Shown one piece after another: positions 8,957-17,639 of a stretch of 64,000 nucleotides of DNA; positions within the stretch are counted from its first letter, which is position 1, and each line of letters begins with the position of its first letter. The stretch lies in the NCBI RefSeq assembly GCF_037154075.1, contig NZ_JBANRJ010000006.1, forward strand, positions 11,727 through 75,726. The letters run 5' to 3'. The position numbers and the translations under genes are program-made. Source of the DNA: Sphingobium aromaticiconvertens (GTDB taxonomy: Bacteria; Pseudomonadota; Alphaproteobacteria; Sphingomonadales; Sphingomonadaceae). The notes under the pieces are model-generated. The model saw nothing but the letters and a program-made list of their open reading frames with translations. It made no database searches and was not told the DNA's origin.

Positions 8957-9825
8957 GTGAACGCGACCCCCATAGCGGGCACATGACCACCGGCCACGAG
9001 TGGAACGGGATCAAGGAACTCAACACCCCGGTCCCCAAGGCGGTCTGGCTTTCCCTTATCGTGACGGTGATCTTTTCGGTCGGCTACTGGATCCTCATGC
9101 CGGCATGGCCGCTGGGCAAGACCTATACGCGGGGCCTGCTCGATAACGATCAGAAGGAGATCGTCGCCAAGCGGGTCAGCGCGGCCGCGGAGGCGAGGCT
9201 CGGCTGGATGCGGCAGGTCGAGACTATGAGCTACGACCAGATCAAGGCCGATCCAAAGCTGATCGCCCATGTGCGTGAGGACGGCCATCGCTTGTTCGGT
9301 GATAATTGCGCAGCTTGTCACGGAATGAACGCGACGGGCAATCCCGGTTTCCCCAATCTCGTCGACGGGGATTGGCTGTGGGGCGGCTCTCCCGATGCAA
9401 TCGCCCATACGATTGCCGTGGGCATCAACAGTCCGGCGAGCAAGGACACCCGCATCGGCCAGATGATGGCATTCGGCAAGGACGACATTCTCGACAATGA
9501 TGCGGTTCTCGCGGTCACCGATTATGTGAAGACCTTGTCGGACCCGGCCTGGGCGAAAGGCAAGGCGGTGTCTGTCGCCCAAGGCCGGGAGGTTTTCGCC
9601 GTGAACTGCGTTATCTGCCACGGGGAGCAGGGACGCGGCAATCCAGAAGTCGGCGCACCGAACCTGACGGACCAGAACTGGGTCTATGGTGGCGACATCG
9701 GCGCGATCTACCAGACGATTCATGAGGGGCGACAGGGCGAGATGCCCGCCTGGGAGCATCGCCTGAACCCAGTCGATCGCAAGATCCTGACCGTCTACCT
9801 ACTCGACAAAGGGCCCCAGCCATGA
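8947..9825 (+). CDS. ccoP: cbb3 oxidase diheme cytochrome c subunit III (CcoP)
   Basis: The 292-residue protein has an N-terminal cytosolic stretch, a TM segment at about 32-52, and two cytochrome c domains with CAACH at 121-125 and CVICH at 221-225. This is the standard CcoP plan (FixP), the entry point of electrons from soluble cytochrome c. The start is GTG inside the 3' end of ccoQ; the first ATG lies 12 codons later and would remove part of the N-terminal tail. Confidence 0.96.
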   Translation: MAVGERDPHSGHMTTGHEWNGIKELNTPVPKAVWLSLIVTVIFSVGYWILMPAWPLGKTYTRGLLDNDQKEIVAKRVSAAAEARLGWMRQVETMSYDQIKADPKLIAHVREDGHRLFGDNCAACHGMNATGNPGFPNLVDGDWLWGGSPDAIAHTIAVGINSPASKDTRIGQMMAFGKDDILDNDAVLAVTDYVKTLSDPAWAKGKAVSVAQGREVFAVNCVICHGEQGRGNPEVGAPNLTDQNWVYGGDIGAIYQTIHEGRQGEMPAWEHRLNPVDRKILTVYLLDKGPQP

Positions 9826-10010
9826 GGCTCCCCCGTTCGCGCAGTTTCTATATCACGCTGGCGATTGCGGCGCTGGGCGTCATCCTGCTCGCGAACGCGC
9901 ATCTGGTCTACGTCGCATCGACCTCGCAGCCCCAATGTGTTGTCCATGTGAAGTCTGACGGATCGGCGCATGCGGCAGGCGTGTTCGGTGCAGCCAAATC
10001 GTCATGCTGA
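9822..10010 (+). CDS. Small membrane protein of unknown function in the cco operon
   Basis: The 62-residue protein begins MRLPRSRSFYITLAIAAL and overlaps the ccoP stop by 4 bases (ATGA). One TM helix (about residues 9-30) is followed by a short extracytoplasmic tail with two cysteines, in Q-P-Q-C-V and at the very C-terminus S-S-C. It occupies the place where ccoG and ccoH normally stand. It is far shorter than CcoH and shows no clear CcoH motif, so a CcoH-like assembly role is only a guess. Overlap on the upstream side supports that it is real. Confidence 0.7.
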   Translation: MRLPRSRSFYITLAIAALGVILLANAHLVYVASTSQPQCVVHVKSDGSAHAAGVFGAAKSSC

Positions 10011-10025
10011 CCTGATCGGGAGAAG

Positions 10026-10811
10026 ATGATGACCACGATCCCGCCCGTCGTTCCACCGCTCCCGATCGAACAGCGCTATGCGCGCGACCTGGCGCCGGGT
10101 GCCCCGTTCGCGTGGTTGCGGGAGGGCTGGCGCGATCTTGTCACTCGCCCGGGGCCCAGCCTCCTCTACGGCATCTTCGTCTTCCTGCTCTCGGCCGGCA
10201 TCGTTGCCGGGCTGATCTGGCTCGCTTTGGATTATGCCCTGTTCCCTGCGATCGCCGGTTTCCTGGTCTTCGCCCCGGCGCTGGCGATCGGCCTCTATGA
10301 CAAGAGCCGGGCGCTTGAACTCGGCGAACCGGTGTCGCTGCGGCACATGCTGCTACCTCATGCACGCGCCGGCGGGCAGGTCCTGTTCACAGGCGCTCTC
10401 CTGTGCGGGGTGATGCTGCTCTGGATGCGCGCGGCGGTGATCATCTACGCGCTGTTCTTCGGCGTCCGGCCATTTCCTGGCATCGATCACATCGCGCCGA
10501 TGTTGTTCACCTCATCGACCGGGATCACCATGCTCGTCGTGGGAACGCTGGTTGGCGGCCTGTTCGCGGCATTCTCCTTCGCGATCTCTGCCTTCTCCAT
10601 TCCCATGATGCTCGACAAGCGGGTGGACGCCTTGACCGCCATGGGCACAAGCTGGGCGCTGGTCTGGAACAATCTACCTGTCATGCTGATCTGGGGCACC
10701 CTCGTGCTTGCCTTGTTCCTGATATCGGCCGCGACAGGCTTTGTCGGACTGATCATCGTCTTCCCGTGGCTGGGCCATGCCACCTGGCACGCGTATCGCG
10801 CTGTCCGGTGA
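10026..10811 (+). CDS. DUF2189 family integral membrane protein
   Basis: This 261-residue protein has about six TM segments, with an N-terminal W-L-R-E-G-W-R-D motif typical of DUF2189. DUF2189 proteins are found next to cytochrome oxidase genes in several alphaproteobacteria, and their function is not established. It is the fifth coding unit after ccoN, 15 bp after the 62-aa gene, and runs into ccoI, which suggests a job in oxidase biogenesis; this is inference from position only. Confidence 0.85.
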   Translation: MMTTIPPVVPPLPIEQRYARDLAPGAPFAWLREGWRDLVTRPGPSLLYGIFVFLLSAGIVAGLIWLALDYALFPAIAGFLVFAPALAIGLYDKSRALELGEPVSLRHMLLPHARAGGQVLFTGALLCGVMLLWMRAAVIIYALFFGVRPFPGIDHIAPMLFTSSTGITMLVVGTLVGGLFAAFSFAISAFSIPMMLDKRVDALTAMGTSWALVWNNLPVMLIWGTLVLALFLISAATGFVGLIIVFPWLGHATWHAYRAVR

Positions 10812-13014
10812 CGTCGTGACCGGAGCGTTCGCCCTCACCCGGTTGTCGGCCGATGAGCTCATCCTCGCAAGCCGGGAGATCAATACCGGCCTGCGGCAGA
10901 CGGATCTGTCGGTTCCCGGCATCAGCTGCGGTGGTTGCATTCGGAAGATCGAGGAGGCGCTGGGGGTGCTTCCGGGCGTCACGCGCGCGCGCGTCAACCT
11001 CTCGACCAAGCGGGTTGCGGTAGATTGGCGCGAGAATGAGGGGCCGCCCCCGCTCGGAGAAGCGCTCACCAGGCTCGGCTATGACGGCTTTCTTTACGAG
11101 ACGCACGACGACGCGAAGGATCCGCAACTCGCGGCCCTGATCCGGGCGCTAGCAGTTGCGGGCTTCGCCGCGATGAACATCATGGGGCTCTCGATATCGG
11201 TCTGGTCGGGAGCTGCGGGCGAGACCCGGGATCTGTTCCACTGGCTGTCCGCAGCGATTGCGCTGCCGACGCTCGCCTATTCGGGACGAGTGTTCTTCAA
11301 ATCGGCATGGCAGGCGCTGCGCCATGGGCAGACAAACATGGACGTGCCGATATCGATCGGCGTGCTGCTCGCCTTTGCAATGAGCCTCTACGACACGATC
11401 TTGAGCCAGCCCCATGCCTATTTCGATGCGGCCGTGTCGTTGCTCTTCTTCCTGCTCATCGGGCGAACCCTCGACTATGTGATGCGCGAGAAGACGCGAT
11501 CCGCGGTAAAAGGGCTAGGTCGCCTCGCGGCCTACGGGGCCACCGTTGTAACCCCTGACGGCAGGCGAACCTATCTGCCGACGGCAGAGCTTGAACCGGG
11601 TATGACGATCCTCCTTCGGGCCGGCGACCGCATCCCCGTCGATGCCGTCGTGCTCGAAGGCCGATCCGACATCGATGCATCGCTGGCGACAGGCGAGAGC
11701 GTGCCGCAACCCGTCACTCCTGGCGCCAGCCTGCGCGCGGGAACGCTCAACCTGACCGGGCCGCTCACAATTCGCGCCGCCGCTGCATCGAGGGACAGCT
11801 TCCTCGCCGAGATGGTGCGGCTCATGGAGGCGGCAGAAGGCGGCCGCTCCCATTTCCGCCGTGTCGCGGACCGTGCGGCGCGCCTCTACGCACCCTTGGT
11901 CCACAGCGCGGCGCTTCTCAGCTTCCTGGGATGGATGCTGGCGGCGGGCGATTGGCATCACGCGGTGACCATCGCGGTTGCGGTCCTGATCATCACATGC
12001 CCCTGCGCCCTGGGGCTGGCGGTCCCGATGGTCCAGGTCGTGGCTGCGCGCGCGCTGTTCGAGCATGGCATCATGGTGAAGGATGGCTCGGCGATGGAAC
12101 GCCTGGTCGAGATCGATACGGTGATATTCGACAAGACGGGAACGCTGACCCGTGGGCGTCCCGGCCTTCGCCGCGACATTACCGTTGATGAAGCCCATCT
12201 CGCAATCGCGGCGCAAATCGGCGCGCACTCCCATCATCCTTACGCAAAGGCGCTGGCCGCGGCAGCCACCCCCGCCGACATTGCGTTCGATGCCGTCGCC
12301 GAACATGCCGGGCTCGGGCTTGAAGCCCGGATCGGCGAGGATGTCTGGCGGTTGGGACGCGGTGAATGGGCGCTCGGCCAGACTACCGTCCAGAGCTGTG
12401 CCGGCACCGTGCTGGCCTGCAACGGCAAGCTCGCGCAATCCTTCGCATTCGAGGACGAGCTACGCTCCGGCGCAGCTGCGACGATCTCCGCGCTTCGCAG
12501 CGGTGGTTACGCCCTCGAGATCATGTCGGGCGACACGCCGGCCGCCGTGATGCCGGTTGCAGAAGAGCTCGGGATCGAGCGGGTCCAGGCAGGCCTCCTG
12601 CCTCATGAGAAAGCCGCTCACTTGCAAACGCTGGCCAAGACCGGACATAAGGCCTTGATGGTCGGTGACGGCCTGAACGATGCGCCTGCACTGGTCGCCG
12701 CCCATGTCTCGATCGCTCCCGGAAGCGCGGCCGATGTCGGCAGGCAGGCCGCCGACTTCGTCTTCCTCCGGTCCGATCTCGAAAGCGTCCCCTTCACCAT
12801 CGGGATCGCGCGGAAAGCAGACCTGTTGATCCGCCAGAATTTCGCATTTGCAGCTCTCTACAATGTCGTCGCGCTGCCGGCCGCCATCGCCGGCTATGTC
12901 ACGCCGCTGGTCGCCGCCCTGGCGATGTCAGGATCGTCAATCCTCGTCGTCGCGAATGCCTTGCGCCTCAACCCGCGCCTGGCACGCGGGGGGCGAACGG
13001 GCGACAGCATATGA
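10777..13014 (+). CDS. ccoI: Copper-translocating P1B-type ATPase CcoI/FixI
   Basis: This 745-residue pump has an N-terminal heavy-metal domain with C-G-G-C (residues 51-54), the CPC metal motif in TM6 (T-C-P-C-A-L-G-L), DKTGTLT, the S-H-H-P-Y HP-locus, and GDGLNDAP. CcoI exports Cu to the periplasmic side for insertion into the CuB site of cbb3 oxidase. The ATG start overlaps the DUF2189 gene by 35 bases; a GTG at 10816, just after the DUF2189 stop, is an alternative that leaves the metal-binding domain intact. The stop overlaps the ccoS start (ATGA). Confidence 0.95.
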   Translation: MPPGTRIALSGDVVTGAFALTRLSADELILASREINTGLRQTDLSVPGISCGGCIRKIEEALGVLPGVTRARVNLSTKRVAVDWRENEGPPPLGEALTRLGYDGFLYETHDDAKDPQLAALIRALAVAGFAAMNIMGLSISVWSGAAGETRDLFHWLSAAIALPTLAYSGRVFFKSAWQALRHGQTNMDVPISIGVLLAFAMSLYDTILSQPHAYFDAAVSLLFFLLIGRTLDYVMREKTRSAVKGLGRLAAYGATVVTPDGRRTYLPTAELEPGMTILLRAGDRIPVDAVVLEGRSDIDASLATGESVPQPVTPGASLRAGTLNLTGPLTIRAAAASRDSFLAEMVRLMEAAEGGRSHFRRVADRAARLYAPLVHSAALLSFLGWMLAAGDWHHAVTIAVAVLIITCPCALGLAVPMVQVVAARALFEHGIMVKDGSAMERLVEIDTVIFDKTGTLTRGRPGLRRDITVDEAHLAIAAQIGAHSHHPYAKALAAAATPADIAFDAVAEHAGLGLEARIGEDVWRLGRGEWALGQTTVQSCAGTVLACNGKLAQSFAFEDELRSGAAATISALRSGGYALEIMSGDTPAAVMPVAEELGIERVQAGLLPHEKAAHLQTLAKTGHKALMVGDGLNDAPALVAAHVSIAPGSAADVGRQAADFVFLRSDLESVPFTIGIARKADLLIRQNFAFAALYNVVALPAAIAGYVTPLVAALAMSGSSILVVANALRLNPRLARGGRTGDSI

Positions 13015-13160
13015 ACGTCCTGTGGTACTTGATCCCGATCTCGCTCGCTCTCGGCGCGCTGGGCCTCGCCCTGTTCTTCTGGGCGCTCAAGAGCGGGCAA
13101 TATGAAGACGTCGCCGGCGCAGCGGAGCGCATCCTGAACGATGAGGATCGGCCGCTTTGA
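13011..13160 (+). CDS. ccoS: cbb3 oxidase maturation protein CcoS
   Basis: The 49-residue protein starts MNVLWYLIPISLALGALGLA and has one TM helix, the F-F-W-A-L-K-S-G-Q-Y-E-D segment characteristic of CcoS, and an acidic tail ending D-E-D-R-P-L. CcoS is needed for cofactor insertion into cbb3 oxidase. Its ATGA overlap with ccoI confirms the operon and closes the cluster. ccoG and ccoH are absent from this locus. Confidence 0.92.
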   Translation: MNVLWYLIPISLALGALGLALFFWALKSGQYEDVAGAAERILNDEDRPL

Positions 13161-13167
13161 CAGCGAC

Positions 13168-13320
13168 ATGCGGATAGCAACGCGAAGGAGGCGCGCGAAC
13201 CATGTGTTCGTCGCTGTCCAGCTCGTGTGCATCGTGCGGATTGCAGCCGGGTTGATGGACGATTGGCTTGGATGGCGAGCGGTGGCAGCCACCGGATGGC
13301 TTATTGCCTTCCTTCCCTGA
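13168..13320 (+). CDS. Possible 50-aa membrane peptide after ccoS
   Basis: An ATG 8 bp after the ccoS stop opens a 50-codon frame with a basic N-terminus (R-R-R-R), one possible TM segment and a hydrophobic C-terminus. No ribosome binding site of good quality and no family is recognised. It could be a real small operon member or chance. Confidence 0.28.
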   Translation: MRIATRRRRANHVFVAVQLVCIVRIAAGLMDDWLGWRAVAATGWLIAFLP

Positions 13321-13486
13321 ATCCTTTGGACTGCGCGGATATATACATCACCTCGAATAGACGGACGGCCCGGCTAGCGCGCAATCTCACCGGCACGGCG
13401 CTCGGTCCACCGGGGGCAGGATCGAACTTAACATGTCTCCGGCATACCGGTATAGACGTTATTGATGTTCCTCTCAGGAGAGATGT

Positions 13487-13930
13487 GTGCGGCTCACCCG
13501 CTACACGGATTATTCGCTCAGGGTCTTGATCCACCTGGCGCTCAACGACGATCGCCTATGTTCGATCGGAGAGATTTCGCGCACTTATGACGTATCCCAC
13601 AACCACCTGATGAAGGTCGTGAACGCACTGGCGCATGATGGCTTTATTGAGACCGTGCGAGGCCGCGCAGGCGGCATGCGCCTTGCTCGGCCGGCGGATG
13701 CTATCACCGTCGGCGAGGTCGTCCGCAGGACCGAGGAAGGATTCCAGCTCGCGGATTGCTCTGGTTGCGCGCTGTCGCCGGCGTGTGGCCTGACGGGCGT
13801 CCTTGCCCGGGGAATGCAGGCGATGATGGCTGTATTCGACTCTTATTCGATCGCCGACCTGCTGACCGACAAGGATACCATGCGCCGGTTGATCAATCGT
13901 GAGTCCCCGCTCGGTATCGGGATGCACTGA
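13487..13930 (+). CDS. Rrf2 family Fe-S regulator, NsrR-like
   Basis: The 147-residue protein has an N-terminal winged helix starting R-L-T-R-Y-T-D-Y-S-L-R, which is the NsrR signature, and a cluster of cysteines C91, C94 and C100 (C-S-G-C-A-L-S-P-A-C-G-L) that would bind an Fe-S cluster. NsrR responds to nitric oxide and usually represses NO-defence genes; IscR relatives have a different N-terminus. The start is GTG with AGGAGAG upstream. It is transcribed the same way as the cco cluster, after a 166- to 326-bp gap, and the palindrome before ccoN has NsrR-like geometry. It may therefore couple the oxidase to NO or redox state (inference). Confidence 0.85.
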   Translation: MRLTRYTDYSLRVLIHLALNDDRLCSIGEISRTYDVSHNHLMKVVNALAHDGFIETVRGRAGGMRLARPADAITVGEVVRRTEEGFQLADCSGCALSPACGLTGVLARGMQAMMAVFDSYSIADLLTDKDTMRRLINRESPLGIGMH

Positions 13931-13961
13931 AGGGATCCATCAGTCACCCGATCTCGAGCGG

Positions 13962-14612
13962 TCAGCTTTCCGACTTCGCTCTTACGCGATCCCATCGATC
14001 CGCGTTTGCTTCAGCGCAGACCCGGTCCGCGAAATCCTGGACTTCGCGGAGGCGGGCAGCAGCTCGTTGCTCGCCCATGTTCTGGGTGATCGCGTCGAGA
14101 TGAAGACGATAGGTGGCGTGCGCCCCGAATACCTCCGCAATGTAGGTGTCGAAGAGAGTGTGAAGTGCGCTCGGCACCCCCTTCTCATTCAGCCAGGGCG
14201 TGCTTGAAGAGGACGTGGAGATCTGCACCAGGCGGACATTTGCCAACGGCTTCGGATCGTCAGCCTCGGGTCCAAAGCCGATCCCGCTCCCAACGACACG
14301 CTCAAGGTAACCTTTGAGCATCGCCGGGGGCGTGCCGAACCATACCGGATAAACGAAGGTGAGAACGTCCAGTTGCTCAAGACGCTCCCGCTCCGCGATG
14401 TTCTGAGGCAGGGGGGTATAGCCCTCCTTTCCCGGCTGCTCATTGGCCCGCAACACCGGGTCGAAATTCTCACGGTAAAGATCACGCAAATCGCAGCTTT
14501 GATGGTGATGCTGGGCGCGCTCCTGCCAGCAGCGGGCGATCGCGCCGCAGAAGCTGTCCGGCTGTGGGTGCGAGAGAACCACAAGATGGTGGACGGGCAG
14601 AGGAGAACCCAT
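13962..14612 (-). CDS. Flavodoxin-fold NAD(P)H-dependent oxidoreductase (quinone-reductase-like)
   Basis: The 216-residue protein begins MGSPLPVHHLVVLSHPQPDSF. The S-H-P-x-x-x-S-F start, D-L-Y-R-E-N-F-D-P, the F-V-Y-P-V-W-F-G-T-P-P-A-M-L-K-G-Y-L-E-R-V segment and a G-x-G-F are typical of the NQO1/MdaB/KefF flavodoxin-like family, which reduces quinones with NAD(P)H using FMN or FAD. The start was chosen at this internal Met because the preceding 20 codons do not match the family. A similar, shorter family member is at 40.1-40.7 kb. Confidence 0.88.
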   Translation of the reverse strand: MGSPLPVHHLVVLSHPQPDSFCGAIARCWQERAQHHHQSCDLRDLYRENFDPVLRANEQPGKEGYTPLPQNIAERERLEQLDVLTFVYPVWFGTPPAMLKGYLERVVGSGIGFGPEADDPKPLANVRLVQISTSSSSTPWLNEKGVPSALHTLFDTYIAEVFGAHATYRLHLDAITQNMGEQRAAARLREVQDFADRVCAEANADRWDRVRAKSES

Positions 14613-14714
14613 CGTTCGGCTCCAACAGATCGTATTGAGGATCAAACTCCCGGCGAGGCAATGGGTTCTCAAAATGCTTACATTGCGTTGCGAGAGAGCG
14701 ACCGCGGGGATACT

Positions 14715-14954
14715 TCAGATCAGGCTGCCAAATGCATATCCAACCGATTCCAGATCTCGACCAAGGCGCGTCGTGAAGATAAAACCCGGTGCATAGCTGC
14801 GGATCACGTCAACGATCCGCTGATCGGCGGCGATATCGCTGCCCATGACGCCGATCGCCTTGGCGAGTGTTCTCTCGATAACCGACAGGCGCATCCCGAG
14901 CCCTCGGCCGGCGTGACCCGCCCAGTCGCAGGCCCTGGCCTCCCGTAGGATCAA
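14715..14954 (-). pseudogene. hemA: Remnant of 5-aminolevulinate synthase gene (hemA)
   Basis: The open frame contains [17 protein letters not shown] and later [11 protein letters not shown], which match the ALA synthase PLP-site region (usually I-x-G-T-L-x-K-A-x-G and S-G-F-I-F-T-T-x-L). The Gly/Lys context is partly preserved, but the frame covers only about 80 of some 400 residues and has no other flanking hemA sequence. ALA synthase supplies heme and is often co-located with low-oxygen oxidase genes. The copy is clearly dead. Confidence 0.7.
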
Positions 14955-15590
14955 TTAGCCGAAGGCCAGCGCGCCTTGCTGCGGTAGCTTGACGGCTGGC
15001 AAGGATCGGCCGGCCTGAAGCAGCTTTCGTACGATCGGCGATAGCGTGTAGACGGCCTGGCGTTGACCACCTCGATTGTGATGATCGACGCAGTAGCCCT
15101 GATAATGACGGTGGAGCATGCCGGCGCGGACGAGGTCGGACACCGCGCGGCTGACATTGGTCTTGCCCGAGGCACGAACCCGGGCGCGGACCTCGCTGTC
15201 AATCTCCCGCGCCGCCTCCTGGGGGTCTGCCGGCAATATCCCCGCGTCGGCCATTTCCTCGCGGACCCGGGCGGCAAGCGCCATCCTGCGAGGGTAGCCG
15301 CTTCCCATCGGGGCGAGCGCGTCACAAAGCCATTCCCGGATCGGGATCGCGGAACCGTCGTGAATGACCAGGGGGCCTGCGCTGCCATTGGGACCCGCGA
15401 CCTTCGCGATTAGGTCGAGGATCATGTAGGCGTAGCGAGGCCGCGTCGAGCATTGCGCGAGCAGTTCTACGAGACCGGGCATATCAAGCGGCCCGGCATC
15501 AAGATCGGCTTTAAGGCTGGTCTGGAGCATGGAAGAATCATGCACAGGTAGAACGAAAAGTGAATCCCTCCATTCCAGTCCGGATGACAT
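14955..15590 (-). CDS. Unrecognised protein with likely winged-helix C-terminus
   Basis: The 211-residue protein is not recognised. Its C-terminal half (about 120-190) reads like a winged helix: N-V-S-R-A-V-S-D-L-V-R-A-G-M-L as a recognition helix, then H-R-H-Y-Q-G-Y...Q-A-V-Y-T-L-S as a beta wing. The start lies directly against a 12-bp perfect inverted repeat plus additional TGTCA half-sites, as expected of a self-controlled DNA-binding protein. A second Met at residue 21 is possible as start. Function is unknown; a plasmid-borne regulator is likely. Confidence 0.6.
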   Translation of the reverse strand: MSSGLEWRDSLFVLPVHDSSMLQTSLKADLDAGPLDMPGLVELLAQCSTRPRYAYMILDLIAKVAGPNGSAGPLVIHDGSAIPIREWLCDALAPMGSGYPRRMALAARVREEMADAGILPADPQEAAREIDSEVRARVRASGKTNVSRAVSDLVRAGMLHRHYQGYCVDHHNRGGQRQAVYTLSPIVRKLLQAGRSLPAVKLPQQGALAFG

Positions 15591-15597
15591 TTGTCAG

Positions 15598-15631
15598 CTA
15601 TGACACTTTATCCTCGGGCAAAGTGTCATAG
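15598..15631. promoter_or_regulatory. Perfect 12-bp inverted repeat, probable operator
   Basis: CTATGACACTTT and AAAGTGTCATAG are perfect inverted arms with a 10-bp spacer. A further TGTCA at 15592-15596 pairs with the first arm's TGACA in opposite orientation. The repeat lies 7 bp before the ATG of the winged-helix gene, where a repressor would block initiation. Confidence 0.65.
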
Positions 15632-15821
15632 GCGCTCGTTTAGGGTGCATGGCGGCGGCACGCTCTCCGCCCCAATCGGCGCGCCAGCGAAGAGCCGTTT
15701 CCTTCCTGCGGCTAGACCCCCAGGCCGGATGAAGAGAGGCGAAAGCAGCCCGGAATGATGAAAACACGAGTCATCGCTCGCTCTTCCGTGGCCTGTCAGG
15801 AGCATCTCTGCTCAGACCGCG

Positions 15822-16676
15822 TCATGTGCGGTCGGCGGAGTCTTTGTCCTGGGGGACGAGCAGGACGTCACAATCGAGACAGGCAAGAAGGGCACGCGCC
15901 GTGCTGCCCAGCATCGCCGCGATCAGGCCGGATCGCCCATGCGTTCCAACGACCGCCAAATCGGTATTGTTTGATTGCACATGGTCGCGCGCGACGGCGC
16001 AGATTTCGCCGTAGTCGACGTTGATGTCGAGCCGGTCGCGAACACCGGCGGGCAGGTCGGCTTCTTCCAGGAAGGTTTCCAAATCCCGCGCGATGTCTGC
16101 CTGTCGATCTCCCGCGGGTCCTTCGCGGCCCCGCAGCGTTTCCAATCGCACGTGATAGGCGTGTAGAAGTGTTAGGTCGGCCGCTGGGAAGATCGCAACG
16201 GCGAGACGCAGTGCCGTCGCCGAGCATGCTGAAAAATCCGTCGCTACCATGAGCTGGCGATACTGCTGTTGCGCCCGTTCCTTGACGATGAGCACAGGCA
16301 GACCGCCCCGTTGTGCGAGGCGCTCCACAGTCGTCCCGACGATGAAGTCGCCAATCTCGTCATGACGCGAGATGCCGGCGACGATAAGGTCGACCCCGAA
16401 CTCGGCGGAGGTTTCGATGATCGCCTGCGCCACGTCTCCGAAAGCGAGACGAGTAGAGACCGCTATGGCGTCGTCCTGTACCTCTGCGCGTAGCCGCGTC
16501 TCAGCCCGCGCGATGTCTTCCTGGACGTCAACTGTCGTTGCAGCGTCATTCCCTAAAACATGAAGAAGGATAAGCTTCGCGCCCCAGACGCGCGCCAACT
16601 GAATGGCACGGTCACGCGGCCGGTCGCAACGACCGCTAAAATCGGTCGGAAACAATATGGTTTGGGGCGCGGTCAT
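15822..16676 (-). CDS. Universal stress protein, tandem Usp domains
   Basis: The 284-residue protein starts at MTAPQTILFPTDFSGRCDRP. There are two Usp domains. The first ends P-V-L-I-V-K; the second starts Q-L-M-V-A-T-D-F-S-A-C-S and has V-V-G-T-H-G-R-S-G...G-S-T-A-R-A-L, the ATP-loop pattern. The start was set at the third Met of the frame, because the 54 preceding codons do not resemble Usp. It is close in motif content to the copies at 2.3-3.2 and 39.3-40.1 kb. Confidence 0.88.
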   Translation of the reverse strand: MTAPQTILFPTDFSGRCDRPRDRAIQLARVWGAKLILLHVLGNDAATTVDVQEDIARAETRLRAEVQDDAIAVSTRLAFGDVAQAIIETSAEFGVDLIVAGISRHDEIGDFIVGTTVERLAQRGGLPVLIVKERAQQQYRQLMVATDFSACSATALRLAVAIFPAADLTLLHAYHVRLETLRGREGPAGDRQADIARDLETFLEEADLPAGVRDRLDINVDYGEICAVARDHVQSNNTDLAVVGTHGRSGLIAAMLGSTARALLACLDCDVLLVPQDKDSADRT

Positions 16677-16806
16677 GCAGGTCATTATAGCCGCGGTTGC
16701 GGCCAGACCAAGACGATCCACCAACATTGGTCTCGCCGCGATGGTTTGAAGCGCGCGGCGGTAAACCCAGAACTTCTCACGGCTAGAGCCGGGCAGTCCC
16801 AGGCCA

Positions 16807-17517
16807 CTAGTCATCACCGCGTCTCTTGTTCGGTTCAAAGAGCTGTGGGTTGCGCTCTATGAAGCGCCTTGCCCAGCTGTCGACGTAGCTGTTCGGCTCC
16901 TGGCTCATATAGCGCCACCCTGCGAGGCTGACGATAGCGGCACCGATCAGGTTGACGATCAGATCCCACATGGTGTCGGTCAATCCGGATGGATCGCCGA
17001 GCATGGGCTTTTGCATGTTAAACCCGAACAGCTGGTCCATGGCGAACTCGAAGATTTCCCAAGTGCCGCCGCTGCTTACCGAGAACATAAAGGCAAACAG
17101 CGCAACGAATGACGGGCGCATGTGAAGATCGACCTTCTCATCTTCGTTCAGGATGTAGACGACCAGGAAGCCCAGGAACCCGAGCAGCAGACCCGCACTG
17201 CCGTGCAGTGCCAGGTCCCACCACCAGATCCGTTCATAATAGTCGCGAACCTCGCCGAGAAAGAGAGAGGCAAAGACAAACAGTACGATCGTGATGCGGA
17301 TTTCGGAAGGGATTATCATCGATCGAAATCGGCGCAGCACGATCGGAGCGAGGAGTGCGGCTATCAACCCAGTCACAAGGAAGACATGCATCCAGCGCTC
17401 GCTACCGATCAGCAGGGCGAGCTCCCCGAGCATGATCAGCTGCAATATGGCAACGACGATGAGATGGGCCTTACCGGCTATTCCCGCACCGTTGGATGGA
17501 GATGTCGAAGCGGTCAT
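16807..17517 (-). CDS. YjdF-like (DUF2238) membrane protein
   Basis: This 236-residue protein has about six TM helices with conserved polar residues in the membrane: W-W-W-D-L-A-L-H-G-S-A-G-L-L-L-G-F and S-S-G-G-T-W-E-I-F-E-F-A-M-D-Q, both hallmarks of the YjdF/DUF2238 family. The function of the family is unknown. It stands alone on the minus strand between Usp genes. The C-terminus is basic and cytosolic. Confidence 0.82.
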   Translation of the reverse strand: MTASTSPSNGAGIAGKAHLIVVAILQLIMLGELALLIGSERWMHVFLVTGLIAALLAPIVLRRFRSMIIPSEIRITIVLFVFASLFLGEVRDYYERIWWWDLALHGSAGLLLGFLGFLVVYILNEDEKVDLHMRPSFVALFAFMFSVSSGGTWEIFEFAMDQLFGFNMQKPMLGDPSGLTDTMWDLIVNLIGAAIVSLAGWRYMSQEPNSYVDSWARRFIERNPQLFEPNKRRGDD

Positions 17518-17639
17518 GTCTCATGATAGGCCATATCCACGGCGAGCCAAACGCCGGCATCCCGCCGTCGCATTCCGCACGCTGCCGGCAAGAGAGGGAG
17601 GACTGGAAGTTGGTCGTTCCGTCCGTGCCAGCCGGGCGC

